Assembly (NCBI RefSeq): GCF_007992495.1
Contig: NZ_BKAJ01000032.1
Span: 62,001 to 126,000, forward strand
DNA length: 64,000 nt
Source: Reyranella soli
GTDB lineage: Bacteria; Pseudomonadota; Alphaproteobacteria; Reyranellales; Reyranellaceae
Direction: 5' to 3'
This document shows positions 1 through 8,734 of this stretch, piece by piece. The notes under the pieces are model-generated. The model saw only the letters and a program-made list of their open reading frames with translations. It was not told the DNA's origin and searched no databases. The position numbers and the translations under genes are program-made. Positions within the stretch are counted from its first letter, which is position 1. Each line of letters opens with the position of its first letter.

Positions 1-1
1 G

Positions 2-547
2 GAGTTGCACGCGGAGGCCGTGGCGGCGGGGCGCGAGCATATTCCGCTCGCCATCGGCATCGGTCTCAACACCGGCTACGCCTCGGTCGGGAACTTCGGC
101 TCGGCGCAGCGCCTGACCTATTCCTGCCTGGGCAACGACGTGAACCTCGCGTCGCGGCTGGAGGGGCAGTGCAAGACCTACCGGGTCGGCATCGTCATCG
201 GCGAGAAGACCCGCCAGCAGGCCGAGGGCTACGCCACCCTCGAGCTCGATCTCGTCATGCTCAAGGGCAAGACGGAGCCGGAGCACGCCCATGCGCTGTT
301 GGGCGGCGTTGCCATGGCCAAAACACCCGCCTATCAGGAACTGGTGCGGCGGCAGACCGAATTCCTGGCGCATTACCGGGCCGCCGCCTTCGCCGAGGCG
401 CTTGAACTGATTCCCGGTTGTCAGGAGGCGGCCGACGCGCTGGGTTGGAACCAGGGTTACTACGAGATCATGCGTGCGCGCGTTGACGGCCTGATCGACG
501 ACTCGCCGCCCGACTGGACGGGAGTGTATGTCGCCAAGGAAAAGTGA
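2..547 (+). CDS. Class III adenylate/guanylate cyclase, C-terminal part (cut by window edge)
   Basis: The reading frame is open to the left edge, so the true start lies outside. The visible 181 residues begin inside the nucleotidyl cyclase catalytic domain: GIGLNTGYASVGNFGS followed by LTYSCLGNDVNLASRLE matches the stretch holding the second half of the class III active site (the family's typical G-D-x-V-N-x-A-x-R-L reads here as G-N-D-V-N-L-A-S-R-L). A further 75 residues or so follow the domain, with no recognised motif. The expected reaction is ATP or GTP to the cyclic nucleotide. Such proteins often carry an N-terminal CHASE2 or other sensor, which cannot be seen here. The stop codon overlaps the next start by 20 bp, so the two genes are probably co-transcribed. 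Confidence 0.85.
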   Translation, partial: ELHAEAVAAGREHIPLAIGIGLNTGYASVGNFGSAQRLTYSCLGNDVNLASRLEGQCKTYRVGIVIGEKTRQQAEGYATLELDLVMLKGKTEPEHAHALLGGVAMAKTPAYQELVRRQTEFLAHYRAAAFAEALELIPGCQEAADALGWNQGYYEIMRARVDGLIDDSPPDWTGVYVAKEK

Positions 548-1445
548 TGCCGAGCGGATCGCCGCCATCGAAGCGCTGGTCTGTCGTGATGTCGGCCGCA
601 AGACGGCAGAGCTAATCGCCGCGAGCAGCGGAGAGCTTGCCGCTGCGGGGCAGGCGCTGACACGCGCCACGAGCGTCGGCCTGATCACCGGTTTCTTCGT
701 GCCGCGCGGCGAGGTCGCCGCACCCGAGACCGACGGTCCGGTCGGCACGGCGCTGCTCGCGGCCGCGCTGGCCGCCTGCGGCGTGCCGGCGCGCATCGCA
801 GTCGACACACCGTGCGCTGGCGCCGTGCGGGCGGCCGTTGCCCAGGTGGGTGAGGGCGTGGAGGTCGACGAGATCGCGGTCGAGGATCGGGCGGGCCTCG
901 AGGACTTGGCGGCGCGCTGGCGTAAGGCCGGGATCAGCCATGCCGTCGCGATCGAGCGCTGCGGCCGCAGCCCCGACGGCCGGCCGCGCAACATGCGTGG
1001 CGTCGACGTCTCGGCCTGGACGGCGCCGCTCGATGACCTGTTCCTGGGCGGGCCTTGGCGGAAGCTGGCGGTCGGCGACGGCGGCAACGAGATCGGCATG
1101 GGCAAGCTGCCCGACGGGCTGATCGCCCGCTTTGTGCCAAACGGCGCCAGCATCGCCTGCGTCACGTCCTGCGATCATCTCGTGGTGGCCGGCGTCTCCA
1201 ACTGGGGCGCCTACGGCTTGATGGCGGCGCTGGCGGTGCTGCGCCCTGAATGGTCGCCGATCATCGGTCGCTTCCTTACGGCGGAACGCGACCTCGCCGT
1301 GACGCGCGCCACTGTCGACAGGGCGGGCGCTGTCGATGGCGTAACGGCGCGCCGCGAGGCGACGGTCGATGGCTTCGGGCCGGAAATCCATGGTCCGCTG
1401 ATCGACGAGCTCGGTCGCATTGCACGGGGAGAGGCGGCGGACTAG
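528..1445 (+). CDS. D-glutamate cyclase-like (DUF4392) protein
   Basis: This 305-residue protein resembles the D-glutamate cyclase C-terminal domain family (DUF4392), which in animals converts D-glutamate to 5-oxo-D-proline. The recognisable pieces are LITGFFVPRGE near residue 55 (phosphate-loop-like in the family), AIERCGRSPDGRPRNMRG near residue 145, and GDGGNEIGMGK near residue 185, the family's best-conserved block. No signal peptide or membrane segment is seen. ATG is preceded by GGAG four bases upstream, inside the end of the cyclase gene, so translational coupling is likely. The bacterial substrate is not known with certainty; the call is by motif resemblance only. Confidence 0.75.
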   Translation: MSPRKSDAERIAAIEALVCRDVGRKTAELIAASSGELAAAGQALTRATSVGLITGFFVPRGEVAAPETDGPVGTALLAAALAACGVPARIAVDTPCAGAVRAAVAQVGEGVEVDEIAVEDRAGLEDLAARWRKAGISHAVAIERCGRSPDGRPRNMRGVDVSAWTAPLDDLFLGGPWRKLAVGDGGNEIGMGKLPDGLIARFVPNGASIACVTSCDHLVVAGVSNWGAYGLMAALAVLRPEWSPIIGRFLTAERDLAVTRATVDRAGAVDGVTARREATVDGFGPEIHGPLIDELGRIARGEAAD

Positions 1446-1456
1446 GTTCCGGCGCC

Positions 1457-2623
1457 ATGGAAAACCCCTACGCCCCGACACATCCTGAAATTCGCGATGC
1501 GGTCCGCCAGCTCTGCCTGAAGTTCGACGGCGCCTACTGGCGCAAGCTCGATCGCGACCGCGGCTATCCGACGGAATTCGTGCAGGCGCTGACCGAGGCC
1601 GGCTGGCTCGCGATCCTGATTCCCGAGGAGTATGGCGGCTCGGGGCTCGGTATCTCAGCCGCCGCCGCAGTCCTGGAAGAGGTACAGCGTGCCGGCTGCA
1701 ATGGCGCCGCTTGCCATGCCCAGATGTACATCATGGGGACGCTGCTCAGGCACGGCAGCAAGGAGCAGAAGGAACGCTACCTGCCCAAGATCGCCAGCGG
1801 CGAGCTGCGCCTGCAGGCGTTCGGCGTCACCGAGCCGACCAGCGGCACCGACACCCTGGCGCTGCGCACGACGGCGGTGAAGAAGGACAACAGCACCTAC
1901 GTCGTGAATGGGCAGAAGGTGTGGACCAGCCGCGCCGAACATTCCGACCTGATGCTGCTCTTGGCGCGCACGACGCCGCGCGAGGAGGCCAAGAAGCGCA
2001 CCGAGGGGCTGTCGGTGTTCCTGGTCGACATGCGCGAGACGCTGGGCAAGGGCCTCACCATCCGACCGATCCGCACCATGATGAACCACAACAGCACCGA
2101 AGTGTTCTTCGACAACATGGAGGTGCCGGCCGAGAATCTCGTGGGCGAGGAGGGACAGGGCTTCCGCTACATCCTGAGCGGCATGAACGCGGAGCGCGTG
2201 CTGATTGCCGCCGAGACCATCGGCGACTCCCGCTGGTTCATTGAGAAGGCGACCGACTACGCCAAGGAGCGCAAGCTGTTCGGCCGACCGATCGGCCAAA
2301 ACCAGGGCGTGCAGTATCCCATCGCCCGAGCCTATGCCCAGACCGAGGCTGCCGATCTGATGGTGCGCAAGGCCGCGGCGCTCTACGAGGCCAACCTGCC
2401 GTGCGGCGCCGAGGCCAACATGGCCAAGATGCTGGGCTCGGAGGCGGCGTGGGCGGCCGCCGACATGTGCGTGCAGACCCACGGGGGCTTCGGCTTCGCC
2501 GAGGAGTACGACATCGAGCGCAAGTTCCGCGAGACCAAGCTCTACATGGTGGCGCCGATCTCGACCAACATGATCCTGAACTTCATTTCCGAGCACGTGC
2601 TGGATCTGCCGCGGTCGTATTAG
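1457..2623 (+). CDS. Acyl-CoA dehydrogenase family protein
   Basis: A 388-residue FAD-dependent acyl-CoA dehydrogenase, the usual family length. It shows the FAD/substrate segment GVTEPTSGTDT, the middle beta-domain with NGQKVWTSRAEHSD, and C-terminal KLFGRPIGQNQGVQ and QTHGGFGFAEEYDIER. The start chosen is the ATG eleven bases after the preceding stop; the open frame continues upstream but there overlaps the DUF4392 gene. Odd point: the usual catalytic Glu of the C-terminal Y-E-G-T segment is absent, and this protein has LYMVAPISTNM instead. A Glu at residue 246 (MNAERVLIAA) lies where isovaleryl-CoA dehydrogenase carries its base, so that residue may do the job (inference). The substrate is not predictable from sequence. 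Confidence 0.9.
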   Translation: MENPYAPTHPEIRDAVRQLCLKFDGAYWRKLDRDRGYPTEFVQALTEAGWLAILIPEEYGGSGLGISAAAAVLEEVQRAGCNGAACHAQMYIMGTLLRHGSKEQKERYLPKIASGELRLQAFGVTEPTSGTDTLALRTTAVKKDNSTYVVNGQKVWTSRAEHSDLMLLLARTTPREEAKKRTEGLSVFLVDMRETLGKGLTIRPIRTMMNHNSTEVFFDNMEVPAENLVGEEGQGFRYILSGMNAERVLIAAETIGDSRWFIEKATDYAKERKLFGRPIGQNQGVQYPIARAYAQTEAADLMVRKAAALYEANLPCGAEANMAKMLGSEAAWAAADMCVQTHGGFGFAEEYDIERKFRETKLYMVAPISTNMILNFISEHVLDLPRSY

Positions 2624-2666
2624 TCTTGCCGGACCGCGGGCCTGGAGGTCCGCGGTCCGGCAAGAG
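2624..2666. repeat. Long palindrome between convergent genes, likely two-way terminator
   Basis: Perfect 16-bp arms (2624-2639 and 2650-2665) enclose a 10-base loop. The palindrome begins one base after the acyl-CoA dehydrogenase stop and ends three bases before the Rieske gene's stop, so it can form the 3' hairpin of both transcripts. Its arm, TCTTGCCGGACCGCGG, is found again exactly at 36266 and in variant form at 33257 and 53369. Confidence 0.8.
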
Positions 2667-2668
2667 AC

Positions 2669-3793
2669 CTAGACCGCCGACCGTCCGCTCATCGCCCGCA
2701 CAATCATCTTCTGGAACTGGATCACCAGCTGCTCGCTCTTGGTGAGGAACTGGCCGCGATCGGGCAGGCCGCCCGCCAGCCCTTGCTGAACGGCGTCGGT
2801 CAGGTCGTCATCTTCCTGGGCGACCTGCTTGTTGAAGGCGATCAGTGCCTCGGCGAAGCCTTCGTCGACCCCCGGCCCGAAATACTGCTCGGAGAAGCCA
2901 CGGGTGGCGTTCGGGCCGTCGGGCAGCCAGACGTCGACGGACAAGTTGGGGAAGCCAGGATTGATGTTGATGGTGAGGTTCGGCCACAGGAAATGGTACT
3001 GCGACTCCGCCACCTCACCGCGCACGTCGTAGAGCTCGACCTTGGTCTTGCCCTCGAGAGCAGCCGGTCGCACGCGGCCGGCCTGGCTGGAGAACCAGCC
3101 GTGCGAGGCCAGGGTGTAGACGTCCGGCCGAACGTCAATTGCCGCACTGAAACCCGGATGGGCGACGGCGCAGTGGTAACACTCGAGGTAGTTCTCCAGC
3201 ATCGCCTTCCAGTTGGCGCGTGCCTTCCAGTCGCCGCGGCTGTGCAGCTGGATGGTGCCGAGATCGATGCCGCTCCTGGCGATGATGTCGAGCACCGGGC
3301 CGTAGCAGTCCTTTGCCGAGGGCGCGTTCGGATCGAGATTGACGAACACGAACGGCCCCAGCGCCTCGACCCGGATGGGCAGCAGCGGGAAGTCCTCCAG
3401 CCGGAAGCCCGGCTCGGCGTTCGAACGCGGCGCGCGGCGCAGCCCACCCGCCAGGTCGTAGGTCCAGGCGTGATAGCCGCATTGCATCAACGAGGCGTTG
3501 CCGCGGCCCTTCATGACCAGGTGGCGGCGATGGCGGCAGACATTGACGAAGCCTGCCAGTCCCTTGTCGTTGTGCACGACCACCACCGGCACGGCGCCGG
3601 CATAGCCCGTGACGTAGTCGCCGGCCTTGGCGAGCTCGGCCAGCGGCCCGACATAGTTCCAGCTCTTGCGGAAGACGTGCAGCAGCTCCCGCTCGGTGAC
3701 CGACGGATCGGTGTACCAGCGGGCCGGCAGCGACTCGCCGCGCTCGAGAGCGGCGAGAAGCGCCGCCGGCTCCTCGTCGATCGGCGCTGTCAC
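2669..3793 (-). CDS. Rieske non-heme iron oxygenase, catalytic (alpha) subunit
   Basis: A 374-residue aromatic-ring-hydroxylating-type oxygenase. The N-terminal Rieske [2Fe-2S] domain has C86-x-H88 and C105-x2-H108. The catalytic domain has ENYLECYHCAVAHP, giving His207 and His212 as mononuclear iron ligands, with the bridging acidic residue of such enzymes at Glu204. The N-E-C-Y-H-C-x3-H-P arrangement resembles oxygenases acting on quaternary amines (glycine betaine or carnitine type) more than classic ring dioxygenases, but the substrate cannot be fixed. GTG start. A reductase partner is not adjacent. A 96-residue gene ends five bases upstream and probably shares the transcript. Confidence 0.88.
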   Translation of the reverse strand: MTAPIDEEPAALLAALERGESLPARWYTDPSVTERELLHVFRKSWNYVGPLAELAKAGDYVTGYAGAVPVVVVHNDKGLAGFVNVCRHRRHLVMKGRGNASLMQCGYHAWTYDLAGGLRRAPRSNAEPGFRLEDFPLLPIRVEALGPFVFVNLDPNAPSAKDCYGPVLDIIARSGIDLGTIQLHSRGDWKARANWKAMLENYLECYHCAVAHPGFSAAIDVRPDVYTLASHGWFSSQAGRVRPAALEGKTKVELYDVRGEVAESQYHFLWPNLTININPGFPNLSVDVWLPDGPNATRGFSEQYFGPGVDEGFAEALIAFNKQVAQEDDDLTDAVQQGLAGGLPDRGQFLTKSEQLVIQFQKMIVRAMSGRSAV

Positions 3794-3798
3794 GGGCG

Positions 3799-4089
3799 TC
3801 AGCTCGGCTTGACCGGCTGGGCGGGTGGCTGATCGCGGCGGATGACGCCCTTTTCCAGGAGCTGCTTCAGGAAGGCCTCGATGGTGGCGGCGCTGCGCAC
3901 GAAGCCCTCGACGGACATCACCAGCATCCCGGTGGTCTCCAGCACCGGCTGCTGGCCGTCCTCGACGGGCGGCGTGACGCCCAGCTCGATGCGGACGGCC
4001 CCATTGGTCAGGCCGATTCGCTTGAATTCGTCGACGTATTGTGGATCTTTTGACACGTCTTTGGCCTCCGACTGCTCGCGTTGGCTCAT
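3799..4089 (-). CDS. Small conserved-looking hypothetical protein upstream of the Rieske oxygenase
   Basis: A 96-residue soluble protein starting MSQREQSEAK; an upstream in-frame ATG would add 23 residues, but the extension looks non-coding (AT-rich, no ribosome site). It has a charged N-terminus, a central GVTPPVEDGQQPVLETTGMLV segment and a helical C-terminus ending in a Pro-rich tail. No family is recognised. It lies five bases before the oxygenase gene in the same direction, so they are probably co-transcribed. The segment VMSVEGFVRSAATIEAFLKQ suggests a small helix-based binding protein, but no function is assigned. Confidence 0.6.
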   Translation of the reverse strand: MSQREQSEAKDVSKDPQYVDEFKRIGLTNGAVRIELGVTPPVEDGQQPVLETTGMLVMSVEGFVRSAATIEAFLKQLLEKGVIRRDQPPAQPVKPS

Positions 4090-4334
4090 CCTAGCGTCGC
4101 CAAGAATCTGCACGTACCGAGACGAGATTTGGCAATAAGCCATTAAAAAGACAAACAAAATATGGAAAGAGGGCTGGCCATTTCACAACCTGCGCGATAA
4201 GGTCCGCGGCAACCATTGCGGTACGATCTGCCTGCTTCTGCTCGGTTCTGCGGGACTATGACGGTCGATCTCGATTCTTTGCGGAGTGAAAGTGGCGTGC
4301 CGGCCCGTCCTCGGCCAATTGGCGTCGGCTGATC

Positions 4335-7300
4335 ATGGCGACTAGTCCTGATCTGATCATAGACAGCATCACCGCCCCGCTGACTGTCGAAAAGAATGCG
4401 ACCCTCAACTTCTCCTACGTCGTGAAGAATGCAGGGACAGCCGCGATATCGTCGTTTGGGAGTATCGCGACTGCCGAGATCGATGATGAGACGCCCGCCT
4501 ATCCAGATGGAGCCAGCGTAAATACCGGTGCTATGGCCGCTGGCGCGACGAAAACGATCTCAGCCAATCTTAGCACGACGGGACTGGGCCTCGGCGAGCA
4601 CACGCTCTGGATCGCCGCCGATTCGTTCAATGACATTGCCGAAAGCAACGAAACCAATAATCTGACGTCGGTCACGTTCACGGTCGTAAATACCAAACCC
4701 GATTTTACGATCACCACGGTGTTCCTGAACGAGCCAGAGCCGTCCGTCGTCCAGGGGGACGACCTCGATTTCGAATACATCGTTGCAAATCTCGGCGGCT
4801 CGGCGTCGGACACCGGTTCGATCTTCTACAACTTCGACACGAAACCTGACCTCTCCCATCGTACGGGCCCCATACGTGGGGCGAATTTGGAGGCGGGTGG
4901 ATCGACGCTCATCAGTGATAGCATCAGCACGACCGGGCTGAGCGTTGGCACGCATACACTTTGGATAGGTGTGGATGCGACGAAGGCCAAGAGTGAGAAT
5001 GACGAGACCAACAACTTCACTTCGGTCACGTTCACGGTCACGGAAAGACCTAAGCCTGACCAGATCATCGAGAGCATAACGGGGCCGGCCACCATCGTGC
5101 AGGGTGGCGATCTCAACTTCAGCTACGTCCTGAAGGACATCAACAGCGAAAACACCACGAACAGTTTCGGCTCCATCACCTTCGGTATCGACAGGCAGCC
5201 GACATCTTCGACCTACGACTATATAGTTGGTGCCGGCACTCTCCCGGCCGGGGGATCGCTGACTTTCAACGAGGTTCTGCACGCCAATCTCAGCGTCGGG
5301 CAGCATACACTGTGGATCAAGGCGGACGGTCTGGGGAACGTCGCCGAGGCAAATGAGAACAACAATCTCAAGTCGTTCACCTTTACGGTGACGGCCGCGC
5401 CGGTAAACCCGGATCTCTCGATGATCAGCCTCGATGGCCAGACGTCGGTCATGCAGGGAAGCAGCCTCAGCATCAGCTACGTGATCAAGAACGTCGGCAC
5501 GCTTGCGGCCGGGCTCAGCAATGCCGGCTACATGATCGACCAGGACGTCGATGCGACCCACTACCTGAGCGCGCCCACGATCAACGCGCTGGCGGTTGAC
5601 GCGACGCAGTCGCTCACCGCGATCATCGACACGAGCAGCCTCACCGTTGGACTACACACCGTCTGGTTCAAGGCGGATGTGTTCGGAACGCTCACCGAGA
5701 TATCGGAGTCGAACAACTGGGGTAGCTTCACGTTCAATGTCACGGCGGCGGTGCGGCCGGACATGGTGGTGAGCAGCATCACGCCGGCCGCGACGTCGGT
5801 GGTGCAGGGGGCGAAGCTCGACTTCTCGTTCGTGCTCGAGAACAGCGGCGTGGCGGCGGCAGGCAGCAGCTGGGCGGGCTTCCGCATCGACAGCCAGCCG
5901 GACAGCCCGCATGCCGACGGGTTCGGCCTGAGCAGCGGACTGGCGGTGGGCGGCACGCAGACGCTGAACGGTGGCATCGACACGTCGCACCTCAGCGTCG
6001 GCACCCACACGCTGTATGTCATGGCCGACTACTGGAACAACCAGGTGGCCGAGAGCGACGAGACCAACAACGTGCGGTCGGTGACTTTTACGGTGACGGC
6101 GCCGCCGCGGGCGGATCTGCAGGTCGCCAGCGTCACGCCGGCGGCAACGTCGGTGGTGCAGGGGACGAAGCTCGACTTCTCGTTCATGCTCGAGAACGCC
6201 GGCGCCGCGGGCTCGGGCAGCAGCTGGGCGGGCTTCCGGATCGACAGCCAGCCGGACAGCACGCATGCCGACGGGTTCGGCCTGAGCAGCGGACTGGCGG
6301 TGGGCGGGACGCAGACGCTGAGCGGCAGCATCGACACGTCGACGCTGAGCGCCGGCACGCACACGCTGTATGTCATGGCGGACTACTGGAACAACCAGGT
6401 GGCTGAGGGTGATGAGGGCAACAACGTACGGTCGGTCACCTTCAATGTGAGGGCGCCGGTGCAGCCCGACTTGGTGGTGGCGAGCGTGACGCCGGCGGCG
6501 ACGTCGGTCGTGCAGGGGACGAAGCTCGCCTTCTCCTTCTTGGTGGAGAACACCGCCGACAGCCGCCCGACGGCGGGCAGCTGGGCGGGCTTCCGGATTG
6601 ACAGCCAGCCGGACAGCACGCACGCCGACGGCTACATCGCCGTCGGATCGCTGGTGGCGGACGGCACGCAGACGCTGAGCAGCAGCATCGACACGTCGAA
6701 GCTAAGTGTCGGCACGCATACGCTGTATGTCATGGCCGACTACTGGAACAACCAGGTGGCCGAGGGTGACGAGACCAACAACGTGGCGTCGTTCACCTTC
6801 ACAGTGACGGCGCCGCCGCGTCCGGACCTTGTGGTGGACGGCATCACGGCGGGCACGTCGGTGATGCAGGGGCTGGCCTTCGACTTCTCCTACGTCGTGA
6901 AGAACAACGGCACGCTGCCGACGGGCGGCATGAGCTGGGCCGGGTTCATGCTCGATCAGCAGCCCGACTCGACGCACTTCGTGGGCTACAACCAGACCAA
7001 CGGTCTGGCGGCGGGAGCGTCGCAGACGCTCAGCAACAGCATCGACACGTCGAAGCTCAGTGTCGGCACCCACACGCTGTACGTTGCGGCCGACTATTGG
7101 GGCAACATGGTGGGCGAAGGCAACGAGGCCAACAACTGGACGTCGATGACGTTCGACGTGACGGCGCCGGTGCAGCCCGACCTGGCGGTGAGCAGCATCA
7201 CGGCCGGGTCGTCGGTGATGCAGGGCGTGGCGTTCGACTTCTCCTATGTGGTGAAGAACATCGCGGCCGGGCTGCCGTCGGGCAAGAGCTGGGCGGGCTT

Positions 7301-8240
7301 CATGCTCGACCACGAGGTCGATGCGACGCACGCGGCGGGCTTCGGCCTCGTCGATTCGCTGTCAGCCGGCGGCTCGCAGACTCTGGGCGGCAGCATCGAC
7401 ACCTCGAAGCTCAGCGTCGGCACGCACACGCTCTACGTCATGGCCGACTACTGGGGCAACCTGGTCGGCGAGGGCAACGAGGCCAACAACGCCCTGTCGG
7501 TGACATTCGACGTGACGGCACCGGTGCAGCCCGATCTGGCGGTGAGCAGCATCACGGCCGGAGCCTCCGTGATGCAGGGCGTGGCGTTCGACTTCTCCTA
7601 CGTGGTGAAGAACATCGCGGCCGGCTTGCCGGCGGGGCAGAGCTGGGCCGGCTTCATGCTCGACCATGAGGCCGACCCGTCGCATTACATCGGCTTCAAC
7701 CAGACAGGCGCGCTGGCGGCGGGGGCATCGCAGACGCTGGGCGGCAGCATCGACACCTCGAAGCTCAGCGTCGGCACGCATACGCTCTACGTCGCGGCCG
7801 ATTACTGGGGCAACATGGTGGGCGAGGGCAACGAGGCCAATAACAGCCTGTCGGTGACGTTCGAGGTGACGGCGCCGGTGCAGCCCGACCTGGCCGTGAG
7901 CGGCATCACGGCCGGAGCTTCTGTGACGAAGGGTGTGGCGTTCGACTTCTCCTACGTGGTGAAGAATATCGCGGCCGGCTTGCCGGCGGGCCAGAGCTGG
8001 GCCGGCTTCATGCTCGACCAGCCCGCCGATCAGTCGCATTACATTGGCTTCAACCAGACCGGCGCGCTGGCGGCGGGGGTGTCGCAGAGGCTGACCAACA
8101 GCATCGACACCTCGAAGCTCAGCATCGGCACCCATACGCTCTACGTCGCGGCTGACTACTGGGGGAACATGGTCGGCGAGGGCAACGAGGCCAACAACGC
8201 CCTGTCGGTGACCTTCAACGTCATCGATCCGTTCGCGTAA
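4335..8240 (+). CDS. Giant CARDB-repeat protein with 11 tandem repeats
   Basis: The 1301 residues are almost entirely eleven tandem Ig-like CARDB (cell adhesion related domain in bacteria) units of about 118 residues. Units begin near 4344, 4695, 5052, 5406, 5754, 6108, 6462, 6819, 7173, 7527 and 7881; the last six steps are 354 or 357 bp. Each starts with a PDL-like motif, then S-V-x-Q-G and F-S-Y-V-V-K-N, and ends with G-T-H-T-L-Y-V-x-A-D and N-E-x-N-N before a V-T-F-x-V strand. Units 5-7 and 8-11 form two near-identical subfamilies; units 1-4 are divergent and less GC-rich. Neither an N-terminal signal peptide nor an RTX or other C-terminal export signal is evident, and no clear ribosome site precedes the ATG. 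A surface adhesin or matrix role is likely from the domain, but export is unexplained. It stands alone between divergent and convergent neighbours. Confidence 0.88.
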   Translation: MATSPDLIIDSITAPLTVEKNATLNFSYVVKNAGTAAISSFGSIATAEIDDETPAYPDGASVNTGAMAAGATKTISANLSTTGLGLGEHTLWIAADSFNDIAESNETNNLTSVTFTVVNTKPDFTITTVFLNEPEPSVVQGDDLDFEYIVANLGGSASDTGSIFYNFDTKPDLSHRTGPIRGANLEAGGSTLISDSISTTGLSVGTHTLWIGVDATKAKSENDETNNFTSVTFTVTERPKPDQIIESITGPATIVQGGDLNFSYVLKDINSENTTNSFGSITFGIDRQPTSSTYDYIVGAGTLPAGGSLTFNEVLHANLSVGQHTLWIKADGLGNVAEANENNNLKSFTFTVTAAPVNPDLSMISLDGQTSVMQGSSLSISYVIKNVGTLAAGLSNAGYMIDQDVDATHYLSAPTINALAVDATQSLTAIIDTSSLTVGLHTVWFKADVFGTLTEISESNNWGSFTFNVTAAVRPDMVVSSITPAATSVVQGAKLDFSFVLENSGVAAAGSSWAGFRIDSQPDSPHADGFGLSSGLAVGGTQTLNGGIDTSHLSVGTHTLYVMADYWNNQVAESDETNNVRSVTFTVTAPPRADLQVASVTPAATSVVQGTKLDFSFMLENAGAAGSGSSWAGFRIDSQPDSTHADGFGLSSGLAVGGTQTLSGSIDTSTLSAGTHTLYVMADYWNNQVAEGDEGNNVRSVTFNVRAPVQPDLVVASVTPAATSVVQGTKLAFSFLVENTADSRPTAGSWAGFRIDSQPDSTHADGYIAVGSLVADGTQTLSSSIDTSKLSVGTHTLYVMADYWNNQVAEGDETNNVASFTFTVTAPPRPDLVVDGITAGTSVMQGLAFDFSYVVKNNGTLPTGGMSWAGFMLDQQPDSTHFVGYNQTNGLAAGASQTLSNSIDTSKLSVGTHTLYVAADYWGNMVGEGNEANNWTSMTFDVTAPVQPDLAVSSITAGSSVMQGVAFDFSYVVKNIAAGLPSGKSWAGFMLDHEVDATHAAGFGLVDSLSAGGSQTLGGSIDTSKLSVGTHTLYVMADYWGNLVGEGNEANNALSVTFDVTAPVQPDLAVSSITAGASVMQGVAFDFSYVVKNIAAGLPAGQSWAGFMLDHEADPSHYIGFNQTGALAAGASQTLGGSIDTSKLSVGTHTLYVAADYWGNMVGEGNEANNSLSVTFEVTAPVQPDLAVSGITAGASVTKGVAFDFSYVVKNIAAGLPAGQSWAGFMLDQPADQSHYIGFNQTGALAAGVSQRLTNSIDTSKLSIGTHTLYVAADYWGNMVGEGNEANNALSVTFNVIDPFA

Positions 8241-8734
8241 GGCTGGGCAGCTCTTCACAGGATTTGGACAAGTTGGCGCGGGGCCGCCGGATTGCCAGCA
8301 CTGCTGGCACCGATGCTGGACCCCGGACGTTTTTGCGCCTTTTAGCCCCTTATGGGACGCAAAAACTAGAACTTCAGTAGACTCATTGGCAAACTTAAGT
8401 TATATTGACCGTGCGTCGTCTCCCGGCGGCTCCGCTCTATGCATCGTTCATCCGACACCATCACGCGCCCGGCCGCGGCCGGACCGGCCTGCCCGGCCGA
8501 GCAATGCCAACATCTAAACTTGTAACGATCGATTCGCCGGCAGCCCCAGGGATAGTGGGCCGCCTTCCGAGCTCCACTATGAAAGTACCGGCGGAAATGC
8601 CGAAAATACCGGAAAGTCATCTCGCCGCGCCGAGGAACGCGTATGTCGTTGCTGTCGCTTTCCAGGCGACATCGCCTGGCCGCTGGCGAACGCGATTCCG
8701 TTTGCCGTTCAGCCAGTCGAACCTGTGCGAAAAG
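8241..8734. other. 494-bp intergenic stretch without a supported gene
   Basis: No convincing coding sequence is seen. It holds a perfect 8-bp inverted repeat, TGCCAGCA and TGCTGGCA, around one base (8293-8309). A second has 9-bp arms GTTTTTGCG (8329-8337) and CGCAAAAAC (8358-8366); either could end the CARDB transcript. The following 8370-8410 stretch is AT-rich. The short frames here have no family resemblance or ribosome sites. Confidence 0.55.

Noticed and set aside
5754-8240. Regular 354-bp tandem DNA repeats that could suggest an array or satellite
   Set aside because: The period equals one protein domain (118 codons) and the frame is open throughout; it is a coding repeat, not CRISPR or non-coding satellite.
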